A stretch of DNA of 64,000 nt from Chlorogloeopsis sp. ULAP01 (GCF_030381805.1 NZ_JAUDRH010000016.1:124001-188000), one strand, 5' to 3'; counted from the first letter of the stretch, positions 17,206 to 26,290 are shown. Program-made: numbers and translations. The notes: generated from the sequence alone by a model not told the origin.

Positions 17206-18555
17206 CTATCTCCCCAACTTGTTGGGAATACCTTCACAACCACCGGGAACTGTACCTCTGGTTTTTTCGCCACACCAAGCGCAGCAATAATAACGATTGG
17301 CGTCTGACATTCGCTGAACATTACTAAAATTTGCATCTTCGACTACAGCGCCGGTTTGTTCGCCTGTTTTGTAGTTAGGTGGGTGCTTGCGACTACGAGG
17401 TGAAGCCGTTTCTGGACTTCCATAAAATAAGATGGCACCATTAAGGTCAGCATTGCTGAAATTAGCCTCATATAAAATGGTACGCGAGAGGTTGGCTTTG
17501 ACTAAGTCACAATTGCTGAGATTTGCACGAACAAGATTAGCTTCACTCAAGTCAGTCCACCGCAAATCGGTGCCAGAAAGCTCTGCTCCTGCCAGCATTA
17601 CTCCCAAATCAATGACACGGACACCATAGACACGATCTTCACAATAACCACCAATCCCATCAAGAATAGCTCGACCGAGTAGGCGATCGCGTTTTAGAGG
17701 TGTAAGCAATTTGGAACGGGAAAGAAAGCGGAGTATTTTCGCTTTACCACTACCATCTACACTACTCAAAATTGCAGCTGTACGACCTTCTGCCAGTAGC
17801 CTTTCTTGAGGCCAATCTTCGAGTAATCCCTCTTCATCCAATACTAAGTCGGAAATGCCTTGAAAATAGGAATCAATTGTCTGCTGCTGGGTAATTAAAT
17901 TTTGTTGGACTGTAAGCAAGTTTTGCTGAATCGTCAAGTCCTTGGAAATAACGTACTGTCGCCAGGCAATATAAACAGCAATGATGGCAATGAGAATTTG
18001 TCCTAAAGCACCAACCCATTCTGCTAGTGTTCCGAAAGCTTCCCAGTTAATTCCGCGTCCAATTGCCAACAAGCGATCGCCTACGCCAGTAAATCTAATA
18101 GAGCCGATGATTGCTGCTAAAATTCCCAAAAACGCAACTACCAACGCTCGCTCTTGAGGAGCAAACCACTCGTCTACAACTTCTTGCCACCAAGGCAAAA
18201 TTATTGCCAAAGATATTAGTAGAGCAACTATTGTTCCGACAATGCCGACAATCCAGTTATTGATGGCAATTCCTGTAAAAGTAATGGCGATCGCTACCAG
18301 GATTAGCAACAATGCTCTAGGTTTAACGCTCACAGCTTGACTCAAACGATGCTTGACATGAGGACGTGCTTGCTGTAAAGCGACAGCGTTTTGTGGAGAT
18401 TGCAGTGAGGTAATTGTGGCTAAGGCTTGCTGTGCAGCCAGTTCATGAGGAGTTAAACCATTAACAGGCGTTTCCTCAAAGTCATCTGGTTGCAAGTTTT
18501 GTTCGGGAACGGATTCTGGATTCGGAACTTGGGAAGAATTGGAATCAATTGACAT
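17206..18555 (-). CDS. Pentapeptide-repeat membrane protein
   Basis: 449 residues. The N-terminal 80 residues are soluble and polar; hydrophobic helices occur at about 88-130, 148-168 and 190-210; a helical Gln-rich stretch follows (QQNLLTVQQNLITQQQ). Around residues 320-390 there are about ten A(D/N)Lxx pentapeptides (GTDLRWTDLSEANLVRANLS and so on), expected to fold as a right-handed quadrilateral beta-helix. The C-terminus has YYCCAWCGEKTRG, a possible small metal-binding knuckle. Cyanobacteria carry many such proteins, rarely with known function. Confidence 0.8.
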   Translation of the reverse strand: MSIDSNSSQVPNPESVPEQNLQPDDFEETPVNGLTPHELAAQQALATITSLQSPQNAVALQQARPHVKHRLSQAVSVKPRALLLILVAIAITFTGIAINNWIVGIVGTIVALLISLAIILPWWQEVVDEWFAPQERALVVAFLGILAAIIGSIRFTGVGDRLLAIGRGINWEAFGTLAEWVGALGQILIAIIAVYIAWRQYVISKDLTIQQNLLTVQQNLITQQQTIDSYFQGISDLVLDEEGLLEDWPQERLLAEGRTAAILSSVDGSGKAKILRFLSRSKLLTPLKRDRLLGRAILDGIGGYCEDRVYGVRVIDLGVMLAGAELSGTDLRWTDLSEANLVRANLSNCDLVKANLSRTILYEANFSNADLNGAILFYGSPETASPRSRKHPPNYKTGEQTGAVVEDANFSNVQRMSDANRYYCCAWCGEKTRGTVPGGCEGIPNKLGR

Positions 18556-19068
18556 GGTTATATTTTGGCACCAGCATTCTCTAATCGACAGCTGTTTTAT
18601 CTTAGCTGTCGCAAATTAGAAGCAATAACTTCATAGCGAGTTGTAGGAGCAAAGACACCCACAGATCAACTCCTTGCCGAGCAGACTCGGAAACACCCTA
18701 CTAATTTTTACCTCAAATTGCTAATTCAATACACAGTTTTGACAAAAAAGAGCTAATACTCAATTAAATATTATTTATTCAATACGGATATTCTTTTTAT
18801 TTAAGTTATATACTTTATTAACATAATAAAGCCAGTATATTTGCTATATTCTTCTCAAAATTACCTTATAAAAAAGCTAACAAGTAACAATTATAATTTT
18901 TTTTATAAAAGAATAATGTGATATAATTCAACGAATATTTTTATTCTGCAAAAGATATTTATAGATGATTACAATGATTAATCTAAGCTAATTGATAAAA
19001 AAGTGAATATTGTTTTACAATACTTAAAACTAGGACTTGTAAGCATGAGAGAGTGAGTTTAGTAAAGC
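18556..19068. other. AT-rich spacer upstream of the TPR lipoprotein
   Basis: 513 bp with no gene. Near the pentapeptide gene there are small hairpins, ACAGCT to AGCTGT (18589-18610) and CCGAG-CAGA-CTCGG (18677-18690). The rest (18730-19040) is over 75% AT by eye with no clear motif. Confidence 0.5.
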
Positions 19069-19812
19069 ATGATCTGTTGGCGTTGGTTTTTTGCCTCTAG
19101 CTGCATCACTTTATTGATTTCGGGCTGCGGTGGTTTAGCAAACTCAGCTGATAAAGATAACAAGCAAGCTGTACAAGAAATCAATGTAGCTCAGTTCATC
19201 TCAGAAGCACAGACTGCAAAAGAAGCAGAATATTTTTATAACGAAGGTAATAATTTATTAAATTCTCATCGCTACGTTGAAGCTACATTAACTTTTGACA
19301 AAGCGCTAGCCATTAAACCCCAACTTGTAGAAGCTTGGATTAATCGAGGCAATGCTTTAACAGCTCTGGAACGCTACCAAGAAGCAATTGCCTCATACGA
19401 CAAAGCGATCGCCATTAAACCTAATAGAGATGAAGCCTGGTATAACCGGGGCAATATCCTCAGTAAATTGCAGCGCTACCAAGAAGCAATCGCCTCATAC
19501 GACAAAGCGATCGCTCTCAAGCCTGACAAGTATGAAGCTTGGATTAACCGAGGAATTGCACTGACAAAATTGCAGCGCTACCAAGAAGCAATAGCGTCAT
19601 ATGACAAAGCGATCGCTATTAAACCTAACAAAGATTTGGCATACTACAATAAAGCTTGCACGTATGCCTTACAGAATAACGTGGAGTTAGCAGTTGAGAA
19701 CTTGCAAAAGGCAATCAAGCTAGTTCCTAACAAATACGAAAAATTAGCAAAAACAGATCCAGACTTTAATAAAGTCCGTGGCGAGGAGCGCTTTCAAGAA
19801 TTAATTGAATAA
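19069..19812 (+). CDS. TPR-repeat lipoprotein
   Basis: 247 residues. A lipoprotein signal peptide ends in LLISGC (lipid-modified Cys about residue 20), so the mature protein is envelope-attached. From about residue 55 there are at least four 34-residue tetratricopeptide repeats; three are almost identical (RYQEAIASYDKAIA..KP), also at DNA level (about 102-bp period, 19366-19670), which suggests recent duplication. The last repeat grades into a C-terminal LAKTDPDFNKVRGEERFQELIE typical of cyanobacterial TPR proteins. Role is protein-protein interaction; partner unknown. Confidence 0.88.
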   Translation: MICWRWFFASSCITLLISGCGGLANSADKDNKQAVQEINVAQFISEAQTAKEAEYFYNEGNNLLNSHRYVEATLTFDKALAIKPQLVEAWINRGNALTALERYQEAIASYDKAIAIKPNRDEAWYNRGNILSKLQRYQEAIASYDKAIALKPDKYEAWINRGIALTKLQRYQEAIASYDKAIAIKPNKDLAYYNKACTYALQNNVELAVENLQKAIKLVPNKYEKLAKTDPDFNKVRGEERFQELIE

Positions 19813-19979
19813 AATGAGTCAAAATCCAGCATTATCTCTGAGTATTCTGGATTCTTATCGTTTTTTTGAAAGATGGTTATCAAAAAATATAAATAATACA
19901 GTGTAATCAAGCTATATTTACCGCTAATATATCTGGTGATCATGGAAGTTTTTTGCCGTGAAATCCTGAAACCAATGAT

Positions 19980-20864
19980 ATGCAAAAACTCTTAATCACC
20001 GGAGCTAGCGGATTTTTAGGTTGGCATCTTTGTCAACTAGCAAAGCAAAATTGGGAAGTTTATGGAACATATTTTTCTCATCCTATAGAAATTCCCAATG
20101 TAAATATGCTGAAAGTTAACTTGACTAACTTTCAAGAACTTAAACAGATATTTAGTGAAATTCAGCCACAAGCAGTAATTCATACAGCCGCTCTATCACA
20201 ACCAAATTACTGTCAAAGTTATCCTAAACAATCCCATGCGATTAATGTCACGGCTTCTGGTAATATTGCAGGGTTGTGTGCAGACTATTTAATTCCTTGT
20301 GTTTTTACTTCCACTGACTTAGTTTTTGACGGCTTAAATGCTCCCTATAAAGAAACTGATTCCGTATCTCCTGTCAATTTATATGGTGAGCAAAAAGTTA
20401 TAGCTGAACAGGAAATGTTAGTACGTTATCCCAAAGCTGCTGTGTGTCGAATGCCCTTAATGTTTGGCGCAGCAACACCTACCGCCACCAGCTTTATGCA
20501 ACCATTCATACAAACTCTGCAACAAGGAAAAGAATTAAATTTATTTATAGATGAATTTCGTACACCTGTCAGTGGTACAACTGCGGCAAAAGGATTATTA
20601 TTAGCATTAGAAAAAGTTAATGGGCTGATTCATCTAGGAGGAAAAGAAAGAATTTCTCGTTATGATTTTGGACGTCTACTAGTTGAAGTATTTCAGCTTC
20701 CCTTGGCTGGACTGAAAGCTGGTTATCAAAAAGATGTAAAAATGGCCGCTCCAAGACCGAGTGATGTTTCTTTAGATAGCTCTAAAGCTTTTGAATTAGG
20801 TTATCAACCTTTGTCGTTACAGCAAGAATTAGAAGCAATAGCAAAAAGCCAATCGCAGCAATAA
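19980..20864 (+). CDS. RmlD-like NAD(P)-dependent sugar-nucleotide reductase (SDR family)
   Basis: 294 residues, extended short-chain dehydrogenase. Rossmann motif LITGASGFLGWHL at the N-terminus, VIHTAAL, catalytic YGEQK (Y-x3-K) and STDLVFDG, in the order found in dTDP-4-dehydrorhamnose reductase. A true rmlD would usually sit with rmlA, B and C, none of which is here, so the substrate is uncertain. It is preceded by 167 bp and has no same-strand neighbour close by. Confidence 0.85.
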   Translation: MQKLLITGASGFLGWHLCQLAKQNWEVYGTYFSHPIEIPNVNMLKVNLTNFQELKQIFSEIQPQAVIHTAALSQPNYCQSYPKQSHAINVTASGNIAGLCADYLIPCVFTSTDLVFDGLNAPYKETDSVSPVNLYGEQKVIAEQEMLVRYPKAAVCRMPLMFGAATPTATSFMQPFIQTLQQGKELNLFIDEFRTPVSGTTAAKGLLLALEKVNGLIHLGGKERISRYDFGRLLVEVFQLPLAGLKAGYQKDVKMAAPRPSDVSLDSSKAFELGYQPLSLQQELEAIAKSQSQQ

Positions 20865-21605
20865 TTTAATTTTTGAAAAATACATATTAAAAATATATAA
20901 ATATCACATATATTATTACTATTGAGAATAGTAAATATTGAAGAAAGATAAATAGTTAATTTTATGCGATCGCATCTTAATTAATTTATACGGTTTTAGT
21001 TTGACTGATATCTTGTATCACTCATTCAACAATCTAGAGGCTTTAGTTTTCATTACTAGATTGAACTTGGTAACAAGGGTTATATTAACTAGCTAATAAT
21101 AGCTTGATAAAATTTCAAATCAGTCTATTTTTTATTCTCTTGCTGCCACTCCTATAAAAGATACTCCTGAACTAATAGTATTGTATTTAGTTCTAAATAA
21201 TTTGTTTCAAGTATATTTCAGACTTCTTATATAAAACTTATATAAGTTAAGAATATATAACTTTATAATATTTGTATATTTAAAATATAGCTAAAATATA
21301 GCAATTTCATTTGAGTTAAACACATTTATTTTTAATTATTTTTGTTCTAACTTATCATTTAAAAACTTAAATAGTATTTGATTCAAATAAGAATTAATTA
21401 AATTATTCTATTTATAGAAATTATTCCTTTTGGTAGTTAAAAGGATAAAAGTTAAATTGTATTATTCTGAAGGATTTTCCTAAGTAATAAAGCTTCATTT
21501 CTAAACAGTTTCGGCTTGTCAAATCATGATGAGTCTAACATTTTGCCATAGCAGTTTATTTTTTTAAGTCTAACCTTTTTCACTTTTTATGGAGCGCAAG
21601 CAACT
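20865..21605. other. Long AT-rich spacer before the envelope gene cluster
   Basis: 741 bp without a supportable gene on either strand; many stops in all frames and very low GC. Just before the first cluster gene lies a pair of direct repeats (annotated separately). The size suggests a long 5' leader or several promoter elements for the downstream seven genes. Confidence 0.5.
21532..21578 (+). promoter_or_regulatory. Direct repeats AGTCTAAC-n-TTTT upstream of the envelope cluster
   Basis: AGTCTAACATTTT (21532-21544) and AGTCTAACCTTTT (21567-21579) match at 12 of 13 positions, 35 bp apart, ending about 27 bp before the first ATG. Tandem direct sites are typical of response-regulator binding; identity of any regulator is unknown. 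Confidence 0.4.
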
Positions 21606-21941
21606 ATGGGTTGGTTAAAAAGACTTTTTGGACAAGAAAAACCTCAAAAGGCACAAGTAAATCCTAGTCCAGCTCAATCTTCTACTGAATCTATTCCTCC
21701 AGAACGTATGGGGTTAAATGGAGAATATGACCAAAGTGGATTAGCAAAGCGAGTTGCTTTAGCATTTGATGAAGATCCCTCTTTAACTGATATTGACACT
21801 TTATACGTTGCTCAAACAGGTAGTACCGTGGTCTTAAAAGGGAAAGTTTCTAATCAGCAAATTTTGTCTCAAATGGTTTCTGTTGCTCAGAAAGTTAATG
21901 GTGCAACAGGTGTTGATACTAACCAAGTCACAATTGGATAA
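21606..21941 (+). CDS. BON-domain protein
   Basis: 111 residues. The first 45 residues are basic then Pro/Ser-rich (possibly membrane-surface binding: MGWLKRLFG); residues 45-111 form a BON domain (LAKRVALAFDEDPSLTDIDTL..VVLKGKVSNQQ..VNGATGVDTNQV), a fold that binds phospholipid or supports envelope proteins, as in OsmY. No signal peptide. GGAGCG lies 9 bases before the ATG. First of seven same-strand genes of related type. Confidence 0.8.
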   Translation: MGWLKRLFGQEKPQKAQVNPSPAQSSTESIPPERMGLNGEYDQSGLAKRVALAFDEDPSLTDIDTLYVAQTGSTVVLKGKVSNQQILSQMVSVAQKVNGATGVDTNQVTIG

Positions 21942-22039
21942 AACATTTTTTAGCTTATATGCATAGCTGATGACGGCACAATTTTCTCTACCAAGCCGAA
22001 ATGCGCTCTCTTGTAATTAAGGCGAAGAAGAGATTTTAG

Positions 22040-22525
22040 ATGAACATCATATACCCGAAAGGAAAAAGAGCGTCATCTCCAGTATCACTGTTATTGACAG
22101 GATTACTAACGCTCTCGCTTTTTACTGGTTGTGGTAGCTCGCAAACTGCTACGCCGCCGCCTCCTGTTGAGGATATACGTGGTGGCAGAGTTTCTCCTCC
22201 TCCCCCCGTCCAACGATCTCAAACCAAGAAGGGACTATCGAATACTCAGAAAGTAGCTATTTTAGCTGGTGCTGCTGCACTTTACTACCTGTACAACAAG
22301 CATAAAAATTCCCAAAACCAAGGGCCGCAAGGAAAGTACTACCTGTCGAAAAATGGGCGCGTATACTATCGTGATGCCCAGGGGCGAGCACATTGGGTAA
22401 CGCCACCTCCAGAAGGAATTCGAGTACCAGAAGCTGAAGCACGCCAATATCGTGACTTTCAGGGTTATAACGGTAGACCTACAGGTCGTGACTTAACTGA
22501 CTTGCAGCCAGGCTCATCGCTGTAA
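22040..22525 (+). CDS. Proline-rich lipoprotein
   Basis: 161 residues. A signal peptide with lipobox LFTGC (Cys about residue 31) predicts an outer-membrane or inner-membrane lipoprotein. The mature protein starts with a Pro-rich linker (PPPPVEDIRGG, SPPPPVQ), followed by a hydrophobic patch (VAILAGAAALYYLYNKH) and a C-terminal conserved-looking region (GKYYLSKNGRVYYRDAQGR). Family not recognised. Gap of 98 bp to the BON gene and 49 bp to the next. Confidence 0.75.
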   Translation: MNIIYPKGKRASSPVSLLLTGLLTLSLFTGCGSSQTATPPPPVEDIRGGRVSPPPPVQRSQTKKGLSNTQKVAILAGAAALYYLYNKHKNSQNQGPQGKYYLSKNGRVYYRDAQGRAHWVTPPPEGIRVPEAEARQYRDFQGYNGRPTGRDLTDLQPGSSL

Positions 22526-22574
22526 AAGAACAAGTGCAGTAATCTTTTATTCAACTTAATTCAAGGAGGTTTGA

Positions 22575-23240
22575 ATGAATTTTTTACAAACCATACTTGG
22601 TGGTGGCCAAGGAGCAGAGAATGACTACGATGATTTTATTCATCGATATGAGCAGGGTTTGCCTCATGAAGGATACTCAGATGAGGAAGTTATAAACCGC
22701 TATCGGCAAGTATCCCGGCAATTACCTGACTATATCTATCAAGAGTCTGCTCAAGAGGCTTTTAACCGTATGTCACCGCAAGAGCGGATGCAGTTGGGTC
22801 AGTATCTTCGAGAGCAGACGCGGCAGCAGAATCTTGACTTTATTGACAAAAATCAAGATGGAATAGATGACCGACTGCAGGATTCTAATTATCTTGCCAG
22901 GGCAACAGGTCGTCTTCACCAACGACAACCAGATCTACTTGGTTCTATGAGCGGTGGTAATGCCTTTAATCCTCTACTAAAGGGGGCAATGGCTGGTATC
23001 GCCGCTCTGGCTGTCAAGAAGTTGATGGAAGGAGGTAGATCCCAAGGGCAGTACGGTAACATCCGTCCAGCTAGCGAAGATCCCTATGGCGATCCAGCAG
23101 ATTACGGACAATATGGCAACATCCGTCCAGCTAGCGAAGATCCCTACGGTGATCCAGCAGATTACGGACAATATGGCAATATCCATCCAGCTAGCGAAGA
23201 TCCCTACGGCGATCCGGGTGATTCACAAAGGCGCTGGTAA
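22575..23240 (+). CDS. Hypothetical protein with three 20-residue C-terminal repeats
   Basis: 221 residues, no signal peptide, strong ribosome site (AAGGAGG). The N-terminal half is charged and helical (YDDFIHRYEQGLPHEGYSD), with DKNQDGIDD, a DxNxDG calcium-loop-like motif at about 96-104. A Gly/Ala hydrophobic stretch (PLLKGAMAGIAALAVKKLM) is near 136-154. From residue 159 three 20-residue repeats start with QYGNIRPASEDPYGDPADYG. Function unknown. Confidence 0.75.
   Translation: MNFLQTILGGGQGAENDYDDFIHRYEQGLPHEGYSDEEVINRYRQVSRQLPDYIYQESAQEAFNRMSPQERMQLGQYLREQTRQQNLDFIDKNQDGIDDRLQDSNYLARATGRLHQRQPDLLGSMSGGNAFNPLLKGAMAGIAALAVKKLMEGGRSQGQYGNIRPASEDPYGDPADYGQYGNIRPASEDPYGDPADYGQYGNIHPASEDPYGDPGDSQRRW
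23049..23228 (+). repeat. Three in-frame 60-bp tandem repeats
   Basis: Units at 23049-23108, 23109-23168 and 23169-23228 differ by a few, mostly synonymous, changes; the last degenerates at its 3' end. They encode 20-residue Asp/Pro/Tyr/Gly-rich units and may vary in number between strains. Confidence 0.9.
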
Positions 23241-23400
23241 CGCGAATAGTAATCTAGGGCATTGATTATTAGATGCGGCAGTGAACTTTTAGCAAAGGTG
23301 AGATTGCAATAGTAATTGCATTGTCAAATTTTTGCATAACTATTGTTCTGCTTTTGTACCCAGCAACCGTTTCGTGCTGATTAAATTTAGAGTAAAAAAC

Positions 23401-24063
23401 ATGAAAACTTGGAAATCTTCTATCAAGGTATCAAGTTCCGTAGCCTTCACTATTGCAGCTATAGCTTGGTTAACCTCCTCCCCAACTCATGCACAATCTA
23501 AACTTCCTGCAAACGTAGCTATTCGTGCTCAAGATGCATGCGTCGAGCAAGCCAGAGCTAAGGGATTTAGCCTTGAGAATGTTGTGAGCGTTGAATCTGC
23601 AAATGCGGATACTGTGAGGGTTGTCCTGAATTTAACTCAGAATGGACAACAATACAAATTAACGTGTAACTACAACAAAGCTAGTGGCACAAGTGTATAT
23701 GAGGATACTAATAGTACTACGTATAAATATCAACCATTAATTAATCCTTGGTTATTAGGATTAGTCTTGCCGCTAGTTGGACTGGGATTGCTGTGGTTGT
23801 GGACAAGAAGTCGAGGTTCTGATAAATACGATCGCTACACTCGCAAAGACCAAGATCGTCGCTCTGAAGGAATCATCAGAATCAGGAGCGATCGCCTGGA
23901 AATTCATTCTGGGCCGGGTACTACTTACCGAATTACTGGTAATCTGCGCAATGGTCAGCGAGTCATTTTGTCTGGTCGTTACAACAACAATTGGGCGGAA
24001 CTTGCAGATGGGGGCTGGATTCCTTTGCAATACGTTGAAACCAATGCTCAATATACACACTAA
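23401..24063 (+). CDS. Exported SH3-domain protein with one membrane helix
   Basis: 220 residues. Signal peptide ending THAQS (about residue 31); a periplasmic part with two cysteines (DACVEQ, LTCNYN); one transmembrane helix at about 119-140 (PWLLGLVLPLVGLGLLWLW); a basic linker; and a C-terminal bacterial SH3 domain (about 160-216) with LEIHSGPGTTYRITGNLRNGQRV and WAELADGGWIPLQYV. Such SH3 domains usually bind cell-wall peptides; the topology here would put it in the cytoplasm if the helix is a true span after a cleaved signal, so orientation is uncertain. The frame is open 23 codons upstream of the ATG used. Confidence 0.8.
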   Translation: MKTWKSSIKVSSSVAFTIAAIAWLTSSPTHAQSKLPANVAIRAQDACVEQARAKGFSLENVVSVESANADTVRVVLNLTQNGQQYKLTCNYNKASGTSVYEDTNSTTYKYQPLINPWLLGLVLPLVGLGLLWLWTRSRGSDKYDRYTRKDQDRRSEGIIRIRSDRLEIHSGPGTTYRITGNLRNGQRVILSGRYNNNWAELADGGWIPLQYVETNAQYTH

Positions 24064-24106
24064 ATGCCCAGTTTAGGATTAGTTTTTACCTAATAGGAGT
24101 AGAAAA

Positions 24107-24589
24107 ATGGCTACAAATTACACTGCGAATGAATTAAGTAAAATTGCTGAAGCACCCATGATGGTTGGTATGGCAGTTGCTATGGCTGATATGGGTATTG
24201 TGTCAACAGCGATCGAGGCAGCTGCGATGTCTAAAGAAATTGCTGGAGCTGCCAAGAAATATCCTAACAATTCAATTATTCAATCTGCCTTTGCTGAAGA
24301 AGTGCTCAGAAGTAATGCCTTCAAAGTCACAAAGCCTGACATTAAGCCAGAAGAAATTCAATCTGGGATGGTGACGGATAAGGCAATTGCTGCTGTAAAC
24401 ACTGCTGTAGAAGTTGTGAATGGGAAAGCCACGCCAGAGGAAATTAGCGAATTCAAAGAATTTATCTACTCTTGTGCTGATGCAGTTGCTAACGCTGCTG
24501 GGAGTGGACTGTTCGGTACTGGTAACCCCAGAGTAAGTCCCCAAGAAGCAGCCACTCTGACAAAACTCAAAGCGGTACTTAGTGTCTAA
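24107..24589 (+). CDS. Hypothetical protein, Ala/Met-rich helical
   Basis: 160 residues, no signal peptide, Shine-Dalgarno AATAGGAGTAG. Mostly alpha-helical by composition, rich in Ala and Met at the N-terminus (APMMVGMAVAMADMGIVSTA), acidic afterwards, one Cys (YSCADAVANAAGSG). Family not recognised. Sits 43 bp behind the SH3 gene, so co-transcription is likely. Confidence 0.7.
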   Translation: MATNYTANELSKIAEAPMMVGMAVAMADMGIVSTAIEAAAMSKEIAGAAKKYPNNSIIQSAFAEEVLRSNAFKVTKPDIKPEEIQSGMVTDKAIAAVNTAVEVVNGKATPEEISEFKEFIYSCADAVANAAGSGLFGTGNPRVSPQEAATLTKLKAVLSV

Positions 24590-24696
24590 TAACTTTGCTG
24601 ATGCTTTTGTAAAGTCTAAGTTCACGCAAACTTCTAATTTATAGTTTGCCTATTTTCTTGATTGCGAGATATTTTGCTCTATTTTGAGGATAAAAA

Positions 24697-25311
24697 ATGA
24701 TTTCCGCTCGCTGGCTGAGGATATTTATCCTTACGTTCTTTTGCCTGCTTTTATTTGTCACTGCTTGTGCCTCCAACCCACCATCTCGCTACTCCCAGAT
24801 TCAAAAGGAAACAACTCGTAGAGGCGCACCTCCAGCTGTTGTGAAAACAGCAGAACAAGGCTCTACCTTTAACAAATTTTTCCCCGGCTCAACAGGAACT
24901 TATAATGTTATTCCTGCTCAAGAGAAAAAGGGCTTTGCTGAATACAAAGTGAATAAAGACGGTAAGACAGTTGCCATGCTGTCAATTAGCGATACACTCA
25001 GTGTTCCTGCCGCCGCAGCCAAATACAAAAACAGCACTGAAGTACTTGCTAATTACCCAATCATCGATCAAGGAAATACAGCCACAGGACTTTTGATAAG
25101 CGATCGCTATCAAGTTAAAGTGCTTTCTCGCGATCCATCTTTTACTAGAGATGATCGAGTTGCTTGGTTGCAGAAATTTGACTTGAGAGGACTAGCAAAG
25201 CTAGAGTCTACTACTGCATCTTCAAACGTTCCTCAATCCTTGAAAATCCCCGTAAACTCTAATTCAGCACCCAAGCTTCCACGTGTTTTGTCTCCTCAAC
25301 CAGCTACCTAA
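24697..25311 (+). CDS. Lipoprotein of unknown family
   Basis: 204 residues. Signal peptide with lipobox FVTAC (Cys about residue 25). The mature part has a compact alpha/beta region (YNVIPAQEKKGFAEYKVNKDG, KVLSRDPSFTRDDRVAWLQKFDLRGLAKL) and a Ser/Pro-rich tail. It is the second lipoprotein of the cluster and lies between two unrecognised soluble proteins. Confidence 0.72.
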   Translation: MISARWLRIFILTFFCLLLFVTACASNPPSRYSQIQKETTRRGAPPAVVKTAEQGSTFNKFFPGSTGTYNVIPAQEKKGFAEYKVNKDGKTVAMLSISDTLSVPAAAAKYKNSTEVLANYPIIDQGNTATGLLISDRYQVKVLSRDPSFTRDDRVAWLQKFDLRGLAKLESTTASSNVPQSLKIPVNSNSAPKLPRVLSPQPAT

Positions 25312-25381
25312 ATGTTAAGTGTTTCAAAGCAGAATTTTTTGACTTACTGAGTCTTCCACAATTTCAGAGCCGGAGTCTAAT

Positions 25382-26266
25382 ATGAGCAAACCGATATATG
25401 AGTTGGTTGATGAGTTACCTAAGGGGGGACTAACTGTAGCAGCATTGAATTCCTTGGATTTTGTCGTTCCCGGACAGTGGAACAATCTAGTTGGCTTTGT
25501 CAATACAATTCGTGTCGTGACTGGAGAAACAGACGAAGCACTAATTCAACAAATTGGTGAACGTGCAGTTACCCTATTCAATGACAAATCCCAAGGTTAT
25601 CAACGTGCTCTGTGGCTGTATGAGACTGTTGATTCTGCCTCAGGTTTTCTGGGTACAGCCGCCCTGATGAACCGAATTGGGCAAGATACGTTTTTGGGAT
25701 TTCTGAAGAACCTTACTCCCAAACCAGAGCGAGCGCAAAGTATTGACTTATGCGTTAAATTGGTGACAGAACTGGTAGCCTTTTGCCAAATCAACGGCAT
25801 TCCAGGCGATAGCATTGGTGATTTCTTGGCTGCTCTAAAAGATTATAGTGGTGAATCCTTAATCCGAATGACAGCTTTGGTTTCCTTTGACGGCTTAATC
25901 CCCTTAGGTGCAGGCTTTACAGATCAAGCATTATCTGTATTGAAAGGAATGAGTCCGTCTGATCTAGAACACAATCAAACCTTTAAGGGAGTCAGAGACT
26001 TAATTCCAGGCGAGAATGCTGCTGGGCAACTAGGATTTATTACCGAAAGCTTCGATTCTACTAAAAGTTGGATGGACAACTTTGTATCTTCCAAGCAATT
26101 GACTCAAACTAAAGTAGTTGACAACCTTTCAAACTTTGTTCAGTTCTCAAAAGACAAATTAGATTACTTGGGTGCATTTTTAGATGTGAGTGTCAAATAC
26201 TACAGACATACTGGTATTCAAACCCTAGCACGTCGTTTGATTGAACGGGCTGTAGCAGAAATTTAA
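25382..26266 (+). CDS. Hypothetical protein closing the envelope cluster
   Basis: 294 residues, soluble by composition, no signal peptide. Helical, with alternating hydrophobic stretches (ALNSLDFVVPGQWNNLVGFVN, LIPLGAGFTDQALSVLKGM) and a C-terminus of amphipathic helices. No catalytic motif is visible and the family is not recognised. It ends the run of seven same-strand genes; a 91-bp palindromic element follows. Confidence 0.7.
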   Translation: MSKPIYELVDELPKGGLTVAALNSLDFVVPGQWNNLVGFVNTIRVVTGETDEALIQQIGERAVTLFNDKSQGYQRALWLYETVDSASGFLGTAALMNRIGQDTFLGFLKNLTPKPERAQSIDLCVKLVTELVAFCQINGIPGDSIGDFLAALKDYSGESLIRMTALVSFDGLIPLGAGFTDQALSVLKGMSPSDLEHNQTFKGVRDLIPGENAAGQLGFITESFDSTKSWMDNFVSSKQLTQTKVVDNLSNFVQFSKDKLDYLGAFLDVSVKYYRHTGIQTLARRLIERAVAEI

Positions 26267-26290
26267 CCAGGAGGAAACCCAGTTATAACC

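Noticed and set aside
18635..18715. Possible small structured RNA downstream of the pentapeptide gene
   Set aside because: GTAGG to CCTAC ends enclose a short CCGAG-CTCGG hairpin and a few T follow, but the outer pairing is weak and there is no promoter evidence.
23049..23228. 60-bp units considered as a CRISPR or repeat-spacer array
   Set aside because: Units are contiguous without spacers and in frame with a gene.
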